A DNA stretch of 64,000 nucleotides from Bacillus sp. 165. Its GTDB lineage: Bacteria > Bacillota > Bacilli > Bacillales > Bacillaceae_G. How positions within the stretch are numbered: position 1 is the stretch's first letter; every line of letters begins with the position of its first letter. The notes beneath the pieces are model-generated. The model did no database searches. It was not told the origin of the DNA and saw only the letters and a program-made list of their open reading frames with translations. The stretch spans positions 558,001-622,000 of the forward strand of contig NZ_JAGHKQ010000001.1 in the NCBI RefSeq assembly GCF_017742235.1, in the 5' to 3' direction. Below are positions 27,823 through 39,013 of this stretch, in pieces. A program made the translations under genes and the position numbers.

Positions 27823-27858
27823 AAACTCAGCTATGTCACTAAGTGCATAGCTGAGTTT
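27823..27858 (-). terminator. Hairpin straddling the malR stop codon
   Basis: A 13-bp stem (AAACTCAGCTATG and its complement, 10-nt loop). On the minus strand TTTATATTT follows. The malR stop lies in the loop region, so this probably ends malR transcripts ahead of the separately regulated GH65 gene. Confidence 0.6.
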
Positions 27859-28876
27859 CAATCAATTTACAAGTTTGACGCTTAATAATTTTATATGGTA
27901 CCACAATACTTTTTGGAGCAAGATCTGGCGATTCCACTTTTTCAACTAAAGATTTTGCAGCTTCGTATCCTAACTGGAAGATACGGACATCCACCGATGT
28001 TAACGGAGGACAGGCAATCTCAGAAAAAATCACGTTGTTGAAGCTTACCACAGACACATCATCAGGTACAGAATACCCCTTTTCTGATAACATACTGAGC
28101 ACACCAAGCGCCATTAAATCATCCGTTACTACAATTGCACTAGGTGGCTGTGGCAAAGACATAAGCTGTTCTACCGCTTGTTGTCCGCCTTCACGCAAAA
28201 AGTCCATATAAAAGATATAATCATCCAATAACCACAGTTCAGCAATTTTAAGAGCTTCTCTAAATCCTGCCAATCGCTCTTTTGTTACCATTAAATCCGG
28301 ACTGCCTCCTACAAATGCAATATGCTTATGTCCAAGGGAAATAAGATACTGTGTAATTTCTCTGCTGGCTAAATAGTTATCGTTATCTACATATGTGATC
28401 TCTTCTATTGCTTTATGCGGTTTGCCAATCAAAACAAACGGAAATTGTTGCTCAATCAAATATTCAATGACTTTATCATCAATACGTGAATATAGGAGAA
28501 CAATTCCATCCACGCGTCTCCCCTGCACCATCTTCACAACACCTTCATAAATTTCTTCCTCTGTTTCGCCTGTTGACATATATAAGGAATATTCCTTTAT
28601 GTGAGCAAAGGAGCTAATGCCGCGAATGACCTCCGGAAAAAACGGGTTTTGAAACGATTTATTCGCAGAACTAGGCATAACAAGCCCAATTGCCTTTGTT
28701 GTTTGATTAGCCAAGCTTCTAGCATTCAGATTTGGATGATATCCAAGTTCATCCATAATTTTTCTGACACGCTTTTTTGTCTTTTCACTGATTCTTGGGC
28801 TATTTGCAATTACTCGAGAGACGGTCGAAGGTGCAACATTTGCTATTTTGGCTACATCTTTAATGGTAACAGCCAT
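27839..28876 (-). CDS. malR: LacI-family maltose regulator (MalR-like)
   Basis: 345-aa LacI/GalR repressor. The N-terminal helix-turn-helix reads [21 protein letters not shown] (about residues 4-24). The hinge helix region [18 protein letters not shown] (about 53-70) precedes a periplasmic-binding-like sugar domain (about 70-330). It probably represses the maltodextrin genes on both sides through the TGCAAACG(A/T)TTGCA-type sites and is released by maltose or a maltodextrin. It lies between the amylase gene and the GH65 gene on the same strand. The symbol is given by context and family. Confidence 0.82.
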   Translation of the reverse strand: MAVTIKDVAKIANVAPSTVSRVIANSPRISEKTKKRVRKIMDELGYHPNLNARSLANQTTKAIGLVMPSSANKSFQNPFFPEVIRGISSFAHIKEYSLYMSTGETEEEIYEGVVKMVQGRRVDGIVLLYSRIDDKVIEYLIEQQFPFVLIGKPHKAIEEITYVDNDNYLASREITQYLISLGHKHIAFVGGSPDLMVTKERLAGFREALKIAELWLLDDYIFYMDFLREGGQQAVEQLMSLPQPPSAIVVTDDLMALGVLSMLSEKGYSVPDDVSVVSFNNVIFSEIACPPLTSVDVRIFQLGYEAAKSLVEKVESPDLAPKSIVVPYKIIKRQTCKLIETQLCT

Positions 28877-29143
28877 TTACACCCATTCCTTTCTCCTTAA
28901 CCTGTTTCTTGACTACCTTTTGAGCCCACAAAGCATTAAGAAACTTAATAAACAAAAATTATTATCAGAAAAAGTTGTACAGTATAAGTATTTCCTTTTC
29001 CTGAATCGTTTACATTATAACATTCTAATTACAAAAATTTTACGGTTTCCTATGAATTTTTACTTATTCCATCTAGGCTGTTTCTCAATAAATTCGTGTG
29101 TTCTATAAGGATGGATGCAATTCACATTAGAGCACAACATACG

Positions 29144-30670
29144 TTATTGCTTTTTCTTGCGTTTTACCAATACTAAAAAAATCATAAATAACACATAAAT
29201 ACCAATTAATGTAGCGATAAACGGAATGTTTAACCCAGTTTTAGGAGCAAGCGCATATACATTGGCCTTCTCACGATCCAATATTAAATCGTATCCGTCC
29301 TTTGTAGAACGTACTAAATCATCGTCTAACAATCCTCTTAATTCCATATTTTGTGCTAATTGTTCATTGGTCAAATGTACCTTTTGTGACTCGGTTGTAT
29401 TATTAATCGCAACAATAGTAGTTTCTGTTTTATAAACGCGCTTGAATATACTCATGCCGTTCTCTGCATACAATAGCTCAAAACTTCCTCTCCTTAAAGA
29501 TGGAAGCTGATTTCGCAGCTCTCCTAGCTTAGAAATGTACTTTAAAAATTTATCATCTGTTTTAAAGTCCATTAGACGGCGATTATCAGGATCCTCTCCT
29601 CCGTCCAATGCGATTTCTGTACCATAGTATACAATAGGAATACCAGGAGATGTGTACAGATAGGATAATGCTAGTTTCAACCGTGTTGGCGGGTATTGTT
29701 TATTTTCCAATGCCACTCGAACAAAGCGTTTCATATCGTGATTATCGATGAAGGTACCTAGCATATAAGGATGCGCATAAAACCTCTCATCCCTCATCCA
29801 TACATTGTACAAACTTTCAGCAGAAACATTCGGTTTACTGAATGCATTCGTGATTTCCTTTTGATATGGGAAATTTAATAAAGAATCTATACCCGTGTTC
29901 ATATAATCTGCAATATAACGCGGGTCTTCATCCCATACCTCTCCAATTAAATAAAAATCTTTCTTTACGGACTTCATTTCTTTGGCAAAATCTGTCCAGA
30001 ATTCCTTAGAAACAAACTTGACTGTATCCAACCTGAAACCATCCACACCTGTTTCTTTAATCCACCATTTCGCATTATTGATAATGTAGTCTCGCACTTC
30101 TGGATTATCTTGGTTTAAATCAGGTAAGCCATATAACCAGCCTTCCTCTACCGATTGCTGATTACTATAATTAATTGCTTCGTTTTTCTCGTGAAACCAG
30201 CCTGCTTTTGAAGGATCTTTTAACCAAGGATGGTTGTAGCCAGTATGGTTAGCAACATAGTCAAAGATTACCTTCATCCCCCGCTTATGCGCTTCGTTCA
30301 CAAGTTCTTTTGCATCTTGAAGCGTTCCAAAATGCTCATCTACTTTGTAAAAATCCTTTGGCCAATACCCGTGATACCCTTTATCTTCATTATCAATAAT
30401 AGGAGTAAGCCATATAGCGGTAAAGCCCATGTCCTTTATATAATCGAGCCGTTTAATGATTCCTTTTAAATCACCGCCATGGTACGCCTTGGGATCCTTA
30501 GTATCCACATCAAAATCGTTTGCTGTATCTCCGTTATTAAAACGGTCTACCATAATAAAATAAATACTTTCATCTTGCCAACTTTTTTCTTCTTTTTCAG
30601 CAGCCCCTACAGGCATTCCATAAAAAAGAAGAAACGGGATTAGCAATAGTGTCATCACTCTTTTGCACAT
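29144..30670 (-). CDS. Membrane-anchored GH13 alpha-amylase
   Basis: 508-aa secreted enzyme of glycoside hydrolase family 13. Signal peptide about residues 1-24 (MTLLLIPFLLFYGMPVGAAE). The barrel motifs are complete: DYVANH (region I), GFRLDTVK with the nucleophile Asp (region II), IGEVWDED with the acid Glu (region III) and FIDNHD (region IV). The C-terminus carries a hydrophobic helix IPFIATLIGIYVLFMIFLVLV followed by KRKKKQ, so the enzyme is tethered to the outer face of the membrane. This places starch or dextrin cutting next to the MalE importer. The start at 30670 has GGGGGAGCGG just upstream. It follows malG by 29 nt, in one operon with malEFG. Confidence 0.88.
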   Translation of the reverse strand: MCKRVMTLLLIPFLLFYGMPVGAAEKEEKSWQDESIYFIMVDRFNNGDTANDFDVDTKDPKAYHGGDLKGIIKRLDYIKDMGFTAIWLTPIIDNEDKGYHGYWPKDFYKVDEHFGTLQDAKELVNEAHKRGMKVIFDYVANHTGYNHPWLKDPSKAGWFHEKNEAINYSNQQSVEEGWLYGLPDLNQDNPEVRDYIINNAKWWIKETGVDGFRLDTVKFVSKEFWTDFAKEMKSVKKDFYLIGEVWDEDPRYIADYMNTGIDSLLNFPYQKEITNAFSKPNVSAESLYNVWMRDERFYAHPYMLGTFIDNHDMKRFVRVALENKQYPPTRLKLALSYLYTSPGIPIVYYGTEIALDGGEDPDNRRLMDFKTDDKFLKYISKLGELRNQLPSLRRGSFELLYAENGMSIFKRVYKTETTIVAINNTTESQKVHLTNEQLAQNMELRGLLDDDLVRSTKDGYDLILDREKANVYALAPKTGLNIPFIATLIGIYVLFMIFLVLVKRKKKQ

Positions 30671-30699
30671 CTCCGCTCCCCCTCTCCACAATACTATTC

Positions 30700-31542
30700 T
30701 TAGCCTTTTGTGCCTCCAGCCGTTAAGCCAGAGATAAAATATTTTTGCAATGACAAGAATAGTATAGCAATTGGAATAGCAATTAGGACAGACCCAGCTG
30801 CAAATTTTGTAAATTCATTGCCGAATTGTTTTGCTACTAAATCGTATAATCCAACTGCCAATGTATAGTTTTCAGGTGATCTTAAAATAATACGCGCCAC
30901 AATAAAGTCAGTAAACGGTCCGATAAACGTAAACAATGCTACTACCGCTATAATTGGTTTCGCAAGAGGCATAATAATTTGCCAGAAGATACGAAAATGT
31001 CCTGCTCCATCAATACGTGCAGATTCATCCAATTCTTTTGGAATCGTATCTAAATAGCCTTTCATAAGCCATGTGTTCATTGGAATTGCTCCTCCGACAT
31101 AGATCAAAATTAAAGCAAGATGTGTATCTACCAAGCCCGTTAGCTGTGCCAAGATAAATAATGCAATCAACGCGGAAAAGTTTGGAATCATTTGCAAAAT
31201 TAAGAACGTTAACAACCCATTTTTACGTCCTACAAAACGGTATCTTGAAAATGCATAGCCAGTAAAAGCAATCGAAATAACCGAAAAAATCATCGTAAAA
31301 ATACAGATTTTTAATGTGTTCCAATACCATAATAGATAATCACTATTTGAAGTATCAAATAGCTCGCGATAATGTTCTAATGTAGCATTTTTTGGAATAA
31401 TGCTCGATCCCGATAAACTATCTCCTGCATTAAAAGAAGAACCTATAATCCAAAGGATTGGATAGAAAATAACAACAGCCATAAACAAAAGTACTAAATA
31501 AGATAACGTCAATCTAATATATTTTTGTTTTTTAATCCCCAT
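30700..31542 (-). CDS. malG: Maltodextrin ABC transporter permease MalG
   Basis: 280-aa inner-membrane permease with six predicted helices and the EAA docking loop (KELDESARIDGAGHFRIFWQIIMPLAKP, about 175-202), typical of MalG. It pairs with MalF one base upstream (31544 against 31542). In B. subtilis the matching gene is mdxG. No ATPase subunit is encoded here; by analogy a shared MsmX-type ATPase elsewhere would power it. Confidence 0.93.
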   Translation of the reverse strand: MGIKKQKYIRLTLSYLVLLFMAVVIFYPILWIIGSSFNAGDSLSGSSIIPKNATLEHYRELFDTSNSDYLLWYWNTLKICIFTMIFSVISIAFTGYAFSRYRFVGRKNGLLTFLILQMIPNFSALIALFILAQLTGLVDTHLALILIYVGGAIPMNTWLMKGYLDTIPKELDESARIDGAGHFRIFWQIIMPLAKPIIAVVALFTFIGPFTDFIVARIILRSPENYTLAVGLYDLVAKQFGNEFTKFAAGSVLIAIPIAILFLSLQKYFISGLTAGGTKG

Positions 31543-31543
31543 A

Positions 31544-32836
31544 TTACATCATATCCTCTTCTTGGAATGATTTTGTTCTCTTGAACTGCCATAATGCTAC
31601 TGAAATAACAACGATAGACAACAGCATTGTAATAGCCGCCGCTTTACCATATTGTGCAGATGTCATCGTCAAGCTGTAAATCCAAGAGATCAAGATATCT
31701 GTTCCTCCGGCATTCTGTCCTGGTACCGCTGGTCCGCCGCCATTGAACAAATAAATAATGTTAAAATTATTAAAATTGAATGTGTACTGCGTTATGATAA
31801 CCGGGGCTGTTGAATAAAGCACTAATGGCAATGTGATTTTGTTGAATTTTTGCCATGTTGTTGCACCATCAATCGTTGCAGCCTCATACAAATCAGCTGG
31901 AATAGCTTGTAATACGCCGGTAACCATAGCAAATACAAATGGAAATCCTAACCAAGTCTGAATGAGAATTAATGCTGTACGCGTCCAAAGCGGCTCTGTC
32001 ATCCATGAAATGGGATCGATTCCAAACGCGCTTAAAATTTGTGTATTAATTGCACCAAAAGATTCATTAAACATTCCAGCAAATACTAAAATTGATACAA
32101 ATGCTGGAACTGCCCAAGGCAAAATTAAAATCGTACGAATAATTGCCTTTCCTTTTAAATCAGGCTGATTGACTAAGATAGCTAAGAAAATACCTAACGA
32201 CACTTGTAATGTTGTAGCAATAAATGTCCAAGCAATTGTCCAACCCAATACTCCAAAGAAAGTAGTTCTCCAAATCGATAATGTGAAAATATCAACGAAG
32301 TTTTGTAGTCCCGTCCAATCTACTAACTTTGCAGGAGGAGAATGATATAAATCGTAATTTGTAAATGCTAATAAAACAACGAAAATAATTGGGAAAATAA
32401 CGACAAATACTAGCAAAAGGAAGCCCGGTGTAATCATTAAGTAAGGAAAGCCGTTATCAACGAGGTTTTTATACTGTTCTCTTACAGAACTTACTTTAAG
32501 ACCTAAATCGCGTCTTTTTCCATTTTTGTATGCATCTCGTAAATTAAAGGCATAAATAGCCAGACCAAAAACGATAACAATGAGCGCCAAAATCCCTTGT
32601 ACTAACAAAAAAATAGAGTGATCGCGAGGCAGTTCTTCCCCGAGTGTCACAATTCCCCATAATCCAATGTTTAACAAATCTTTGAATGCAATCACGAAAG
32701 ATGCAGTTAGAATTAATAAGATAAGCCCTTTTAACAACTGTCGGTTGTATATTTGCCCAAGACCCGGGATAACAGACAATGCAGTTGCAACTTTACGGTG
32801 GTTCGATTGTGATGTTGGTTGTAAGATTTCTTCCAT
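31544..32836 (-). CDS. malF: Maltodextrin ABC transporter permease MalF
   Basis: 430-aa permease. Its N-terminus carries an additional hydrophobic module before the six core helices (IPGLGQIYNRQLLKGLILLILTASFVIAF, about residues 23-50, and another helix at about 75-97), as in B. subtilis MdxF. The EAA loop reads DLYEAATIDGATTWQKFNKITLPL (about 313-336). It heterodimerises with MalG. It is separated from malE by 102 nt containing a perfect hairpin without a T-run, which should favour malE message. Confidence 0.92.
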   Translation of the reverse strand: MEEILQPTSQSNHRKVATALSVIPGLGQIYNRQLLKGLILLILTASFVIAFKDLLNIGLWGIVTLGEELPRDHSIFLLVQGILALIVIVFGLAIYAFNLRDAYKNGKRRDLGLKVSSVREQYKNLVDNGFPYLMITPGFLLLVFVVIFPIIFVVLLAFTNYDLYHSPPAKLVDWTGLQNFVDIFTLSIWRTTFFGVLGWTIAWTFIATTLQVSLGIFLAILVNQPDLKGKAIIRTILILPWAVPAFVSILVFAGMFNESFGAINTQILSAFGIDPISWMTEPLWTRTALILIQTWLGFPFVFAMVTGVLQAIPADLYEAATIDGATTWQKFNKITLPLVLYSTAPVIITQYTFNFNNFNIIYLFNGGGPAVPGQNAGGTDILISWIYSLTMTSAQYGKAAAITMLLSIVVISVALWQFKRTKSFQEEDMM

Positions 32837-32883
32837 TATTATGGGTTCCCCCTTTAGGCTCTCATTACCCTTTAAAATAGGTT

Positions 32884-32914
32884 ATGTTGCCTCTTCATCA
32901 CGAAGAGGCAACAT
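32884..32914 (-). promoter_or_regulatory. Intercistronic hairpin malE/malF
   Basis: A 13-bp perfect stem (ATGTTGCCTCTTC and complement) with a 5-nt loop in the malE-malF gap, with no T-run after it. It probably protects the malE message from 3' decay or slows read-through. Confidence 0.65.
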
Positions 32915-32938
32915 ACAGTGAGATTTTTAGTTCTTTTT

Positions 32939-34204
32939 TTATTTCTTATGGTTTGTTTCAATATTTGTTTTGATTTGTTTTACAGCTTCATCAAGCGCTG
33001 CTTTTACATCTTGTTTTCCAGTTGCAATTAATTGTAATGCGCTTGCAGCCGGTGTCCAAACCTCACCCATTTCAGGGATATTTGGCATTGGAACCGCATA
33101 TTGAGATTGAATTGCTACTGCTTTTGCACCTTCATTATCAGCAATAATTGGATCTTCAATTAAAGATTTTACAGGTGGAATTTCTTGAGTTTTTTCGAAA
33201 CGAACTTTTGCATTTTCTTCATTTGTAATCCAATCGATAAACTTTGTAGCTAACTCTTGGTTTTTAGAGAATGAAGACACATGCCATCCTTTAACACCCA
33301 TAAATGTTTTAACATGCTCGCCATTTGGCAGTGTCGGCATTGGTGCTACACCAAAATCAATACCTGCTTTTTGTATTCCATCAAACGCCCAAGGACCATT
33401 CATTACAGCAGCTGCTTTGCCTTCGTTGAATAAGCCGTCCATTGCAGAACCACCATTTTCACCGATAATACCTTTCGGGAACAACCCTTCTTTGTACCAT
33501 TTTTGGATATACTCAGCACCTTTAACTGCTCCATCATTGTTTAATCCGATATCATCTGGATTTAACATGCCGTCTTTTTCACCAAACACATATCCGCCCA
33601 TTCCAGCAATCGGACCATGCGCAAAGTAGAAATTATCCCATAATGCTAAAAACCCGTAATTTCCGTTCTTTGTAAAATCTTTAGAGAATGTATACAGCTC
33701 GTCCATTGTTTCAGGAGCCTTTGGCATTAACTTTTTGTTATAGATGAATACAGGTGTTTCTGTTGCCTTTGGTAACCCGTATAATTTTCCGTCAAATCTT
33801 TCTGCTGCAACAGAAGAATCAGTGAACTTATCAAGTACAGAATCATCTACTTTCACTTCAGCAAGTAAGCCTTCTGTAACTGCTCCTCCGATTTGGTCAT
33901 GAGGAAGTGTGATTACATCAGGACCAGTACCAGCAGGACCGTCAAGACGAAGCTGCTTCACTTGATCCGTCATTTGCATTTCTTTTACTGTTACTTTTAC
34001 ATCGTATTTCTCTTCGAAAGATTTTACAGCGTCCTCTAAACCTGCACTCTTATCTTTGTCTTCCCAAACTAAAAGAGTGTTTTGTTTTTCTGCTGTATTT
34101 TTTGCACCCTCATCCTTGCCAGTATCTTTTGGTCCGCATGCGGAAAGAACACCAATAGCCAAGGCAGGCACAGTCAATAAAGATAGCGCTTTCGCTTTTT
34201 TCAT
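32939..34204 (-). CDS. malE: Maltodextrin-binding lipoprotein MalE
   Basis: 421-aa extracellular solute-binding protein (SBP family 1). The lipoprotein signal ends in the lipobox VLSAC (Cys23), followed by GPKDTGKDEG. Two-lobe MalE-type features include LLVWEDKDKSAGLEDAVKSFEEKY, GPDVITLPHDQIGG and AAVMNGPWAFDGIQKAGIDFGVAPMP. It captures maltodextrins for MalFG. It is the first gene of malEFG-amylase, controlled by two tandem LacI-type sites at 34252-34289. Probably the most abundant product of the operon because of the hairpin that follows. Confidence 0.93.
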   Translation of the reverse strand: MKKAKALSLLTVPALAIGVLSACGPKDTGKDEGAKNTAEKQNTLLVWEDKDKSAGLEDAVKSFEEKYDVKVTVKEMQMTDQVKQLRLDGPAGTGPDVITLPHDQIGGAVTEGLLAEVKVDDSVLDKFTDSSVAAERFDGKLYGLPKATETPVFIYNKKLMPKAPETMDELYTFSKDFTKNGNYGFLALWDNFYFAHGPIAGMGGYVFGEKDGMLNPDDIGLNNDGAVKGAEYIQKWYKEGLFPKGIIGENGGSAMDGLFNEGKAAAVMNGPWAFDGIQKAGIDFGVAPMPTLPNGEHVKTFMGVKGWHVSSFSKNQELATKFIDWITNEENAKVRFEKTQEIPPVKSLIEDPIIADNEGAKAVAIQSQYAVPMPNIPEMGEVWTPAASALQLIATGKQDVKAALDEAVKQIKTNIETNHKK

Positions 34205-34251
34205 AGAGAATACCCCTCTCCTAAATAAATTATAATAACAAAGTAAAATTG

Positions 34252-34265
34252 CTCAAACGTTTGCA
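34252..34265. promoter_or_regulatory. MalR-type operator 1 (malE)
   Basis: CTCAAACGTTTGCA containing the perfect core CAAACGTTTG, 48-61 nt upstream of the malE start. Confidence 0.7.
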
Positions 34266-34275
34266 CAACAATTGG

Positions 34276-34289
34276 TGAAAACGTTTGCA
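34276..34289. promoter_or_regulatory. MalR-type or cre operator 2 (malE)
   Basis: TGAAAACGTTTGCA, centred 24 nt from operator 1. It also fits the CcpA cre consensus TGWAANCGNTNWCA apart from one position, so it could mediate catabolite repression. Confidence 0.65.
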
Positions 34290-34508
34290 CCTTTTATGAT
34301 TTTTATTATACAACTAGTAATCTTTTTTATTCAACATTTTTTTGAAATTTTATCAGAAATCTAATATTGCACTTAGCTGAAATTACAGCTGTATTAACAA
34401 TAACACCATTTTATAGTGAAAATCTGCAATCTAATCACCCCTGCTCAATATACAATATAACCAGCATTGACTTTACTTAATATAAATAATAACCTAAAGA
34501 ATAAAGAA

Positions 34509-34522
34509 GGCAAACGATTGCC
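34509..34522. promoter_or_regulatory. MalR-type operator (GH13 gene)
   Basis: GGCAAACGATTGCC, 26-39 nt before the GTG start of the cyclomaltodextrinase gene. Confidence 0.65.
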
Positions 34523-34544
34523 ATTTAAAAATTAGGAGGTCTAA

Positions 34545-36305
<1,761 letters not shown>

Positions 36306-36308
<3 letters not shown>

Positions 36309-36344
36309 AAAAAGGAGCACAGAGCAATCTGTGCTCCTTTTTTT
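36306..36344 (+). terminator. Terminator of the GH13 gene
   Basis: The stem AAGGAGCACAG / CTGTGCTCCTT followed by seven T. Confidence 0.9.
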
Positions 36345-36428
36345 AAAGCAAGCTTCCTCCTACCCCCATGTCTCTTTTTTCACCATACCTTGTCTCCAAA
36401 TAAAAAGAAATGCCATTTCGTTTCTTTC

Positions 36429-37310
36429 TTAATCAGGTGATCTAATGCCCTCTCTTTGCAGCATTCTTCTATATTCTTGTGGACTCATCCCTTCTTTTTT
36501 ACGGAACAGCCGAGAAAAATATGTTTCATCATGGATCCCTACTTGTTTCGCAATTTTTTTTATTTTCTCATTGGTAGATGACAAGTATTTTTTTGCAGAA
36601 GCCAATCGGACTTCATTTAAATATTGCAGCGGTCCCATCCCCATGGTTTTTTGCATACACCGCGTAATATAGTCCGCGTGATAATGAAGCCTTTCAGCAA
36701 TATCTGTTATTTTCATTTCTTCTCTGTAATGCTCGAGAATATAAGCAATTGCTTGTTCACTCACCTTTTCCGCAGCGCTAGGAATGGCAAGAGCCTCTTT
36801 TTGCAGAAAAAGAAGGAATTTATGAAAGTGCAGTTGCTGCTGCAATTTATTCTCGATTAACGCATGGTCATTTGCACTGGTCAAGTCCTCTAGCATCCGT
36901 TCTCCTAAGTCTTTGTTTTGTAAACTTCCGCTTTGTGGTATTTGCATTAAAAACTGGGCAGGCTCTGTAAATGTTTCTTCTGCAACAAGCACATCATTCC
37001 ACTGTATTTCTTTTTCGTCTGTTAGGAAATAAGGGGCGTGAGCTAAAAAGTGACACCAGTAATAATCTGTACTCTCTTCACAAGGTCTGTATCCAAAATG
37101 CTCATGTCCCGGGGAAAGAATAATATATTCTCCCTCTCTAATTTCAAACTCCTTTCCATCTTCATTCATAAACAACGTTCCTTTTTGTACATATAAAAAA
37201 TCAAATACTGTATAAATCCGCCGAAAATGTTTTTTTCCTTTCCCAAATGTTCCCTTACCCACCTTAATAAAAGTCGGAAACGGAGGAATTTGAAATAATA
37301 AAGTCTTCAT
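36429..37310 (-). CDS. yisR: AraC-family regulator (YisR-like)
   Basis: 293-aa regulator with an N-terminal cupin-like sensor (about residues 20-100, with EYIILSPGHEHFGYRP) and a C-terminal double helix-turn-helix of AraC type (about 190-288). The latter includes ITDIAERLHYHADYITRCMQKTMGMGPLQYL and IKKIAKQVGIHDETYFSRLFRKKEGMSPQEYR. It is divergent from the MATE gene, as yisR and yisQ are in B. subtilis, so it may control that pump or a sugar-related target. The ligand is unknown. Confidence 0.85.
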   Translation of the reverse strand: MKTLLFQIPPFPTFIKVGKGTFGKGKKHFRRIYTVFDFLYVQKGTLFMNEDGKEFEIREGEYIILSPGHEHFGYRPCEESTDYYWCHFLAHAPYFLTDEKEIQWNDVLVAEETFTEPAQFLMQIPQSGSLQNKDLGERMLEDLTSANDHALIENKLQQQLHFHKFLLFLQKEALAIPSAAEKVSEQAIAYILEHYREEMKITDIAERLHYHADYITRCMQKTMGMGPLQYLNEVRLASAKKYLSSTNEKIKKIAKQVGIHDETYFSRLFRKKEGMSPQEYRRMLQREGIRSPD

Positions 37311-37535
37311 GTTTTCTCCTATAATGTAAGCCTTTTACCAATACATGTTTTTCCCCTTTTATCTCTCGTTAAATCCTTGATGCTTTTAGATTTCCTGTAT
37401 GCAATTAATGGTTTTATTAAAAAAATCAAAAGTCGATTTTATCCTATTTTCTTCGTTTCATTCTCTTTTTATTATAGCAATTACTATGTAAACTAAGTAT
37501 GGTTTAGAAGTCGGTTTTTACAAAGGAGTTGTCTT

Positions 37536-38891
37536 ATGAATAAAGAAAAAAATCAGAAATTATCTTTGTTCACTTTAACTTGGCCTATCTTTATAGAGGT
37601 ACTACTATATATGCTAATGGGCAATGCAGATACATTGATGTTAAGTCAGTATTCAGATAATTCCGTTGCTGCAGTTGGAGTTGCGAATCAAGTATTAAAT
37701 ATCATTATTGTTATGTTTGGCTTTATTACAGCTGGCACCGCTATTCTCGTTGCTCAACATCTTGGAGCTAAAGACAAATTACGTGCTATGGAGGTGTCAG
37801 CTGTATCCTTAGCAGCTAATGCCGTATTTGGTATAGTTGTCAGTTTCTTTATTTTTTTATTTTCCGCCCCACTCCTAAAAGCAATGGGGTTAGATGCCGA
37901 TTTGCTTCCACGTGCGGAAAGCTTCATGAAAATCGTAGGAGGTTTTTCTTTCATCCAAGCATTTATCATGACAGTCGGCGCGATTTTGCGCAGTTATGGC
38001 TTTACCCGTGATACGATGATAGTTACTATCACCATGAATGTATTGAATGTAATTGGAAACTACTTTGTAATTTTCGGTCCGTTTGGCATGCCGGTTTTAG
38101 GAGAATCTGGGGTTGCGATGTCGACTACAATAAGCAGAACCATCGGATTAATTATCATAGTCTATTTACTTATGCGACGAATTGGTAATCCATTTAAATC
38201 AATAAAAGGCGGACTCTTTCCCAAACACCATCTTCGCAATTTATTAAAAATCGGTATTCCTGCAGCTGGGGAAAATTTATCTTATAACGCTTCCCAAATG
38301 ATTATAACCATGTTTATCACTATGATTGGTACACAGGCATTGACTACAAAAGTGTACGCACAAAACATTACTATGTTTATTTTTCTATTCAGTGTAGCTG
38401 TCAGTCAAGGAGAACAAATCATCATCGGGCAGCTTGTCGGAGCAAAACGTTACGAGAAAGCATTTAAAAGCTGTCTCCAAGCACTAAAGATTTCAATCCT
38501 TATTTCCATTTTGATGGCTGCGTTATTTTCACTATTCAGCAGACAGCTAATGGGCATATTCACAAATAATACTGATATTATTCAAACAGGTGCTGCATTG
38601 ATTTTACTCACTATTATTCTTGAACCAGGACGTGCATTTAATTTAATTATCATCGGATCGCTTCGTGCAGCAGGAGATGTAAAATTCCCTGTATATATGG
38701 GGATTTTATCCATGTGGGGAGTCAGTATTCCTATCGCATACATTTTGGGTATTCATTTTGACCTTGGTCTTATCGGCGTTTGGATTGCCTTTATCGCAGA
38801 CGAATGGCTACGGGGATTGCTGATGCTATGGCGATGGCGTTCACGTATATGGGAAACAAAATCTTTCGTCACTTCCTCTCAGCCTGCTTAG
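37536..38891 (+). CDS. yisQ: MATE-family efflux transporter (YisQ-like)
   Basis: 451-aa transporter of the multidrug and toxin extrusion family with about 12 predicted helices in two homologous halves. The N-terminal LTWPIFIEVLLYMLMGNADTLMLSQYSDNSVAAVGVANQV is a typical MATE opening, and RAAGDVKFPVYMGILSMWGVSIPIAYILG in the second half matches the family. The substrate is unknown. An AAAGGAG ribosome binding site precedes the start. Position beside yisR supports YisQ orthology. In B. subtilis, asnO and yisP lie on its other side; here amt-glnK and the carotenoid genes intervene. Confidence 0.88.
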   Translation: MNKEKNQKLSLFTLTWPIFIEVLLYMLMGNADTLMLSQYSDNSVAAVGVANQVLNIIIVMFGFITAGTAILVAQHLGAKDKLRAMEVSAVSLAANAVFGIVVSFFIFLFSAPLLKAMGLDADLLPRAESFMKIVGGFSFIQAFIMTVGAILRSYGFTRDTMIVTITMNVLNVIGNYFVIFGPFGMPVLGESGVAMSTTISRTIGLIIIVYLLMRRIGNPFKSIKGGLFPKHHLRNLLKIGIPAAGENLSYNASQMIITMFITMIGTQALTTKVYAQNITMFIFLFSVAVSQGEQIIIGQLVGAKRYEKAFKSCLQALKISILISILMAALFSLFSRQLMGIFTNNTDIIQTGAALILLTIILEPGRAFNLIIIGSLRAAGDVKFPVYMGILSMWGVSIPIAYILGIHFDLGLIGVWIAFIADEWLRGLLMLWRWRSRIWETKSFVTSSQPA

Positions 38892-39013
38892 AATAGTGAA
38901 GAAAGAAAAATTATTAAATACAAAAGTGAAACACTTGATATAATCAATTATTTCTCACAAAGTATACACACCTCAAAAAAAGTCAAAACTACTGACTGAG
39001 GAGGTGTATAACA

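Noticed and set aside
27772..27861. 30-codon extension of the GH65 phosphorylase
   Set aside because: It runs through the malR stop hairpin and the operator; the start at 27771 has a ribosome binding site and the family N-terminus.
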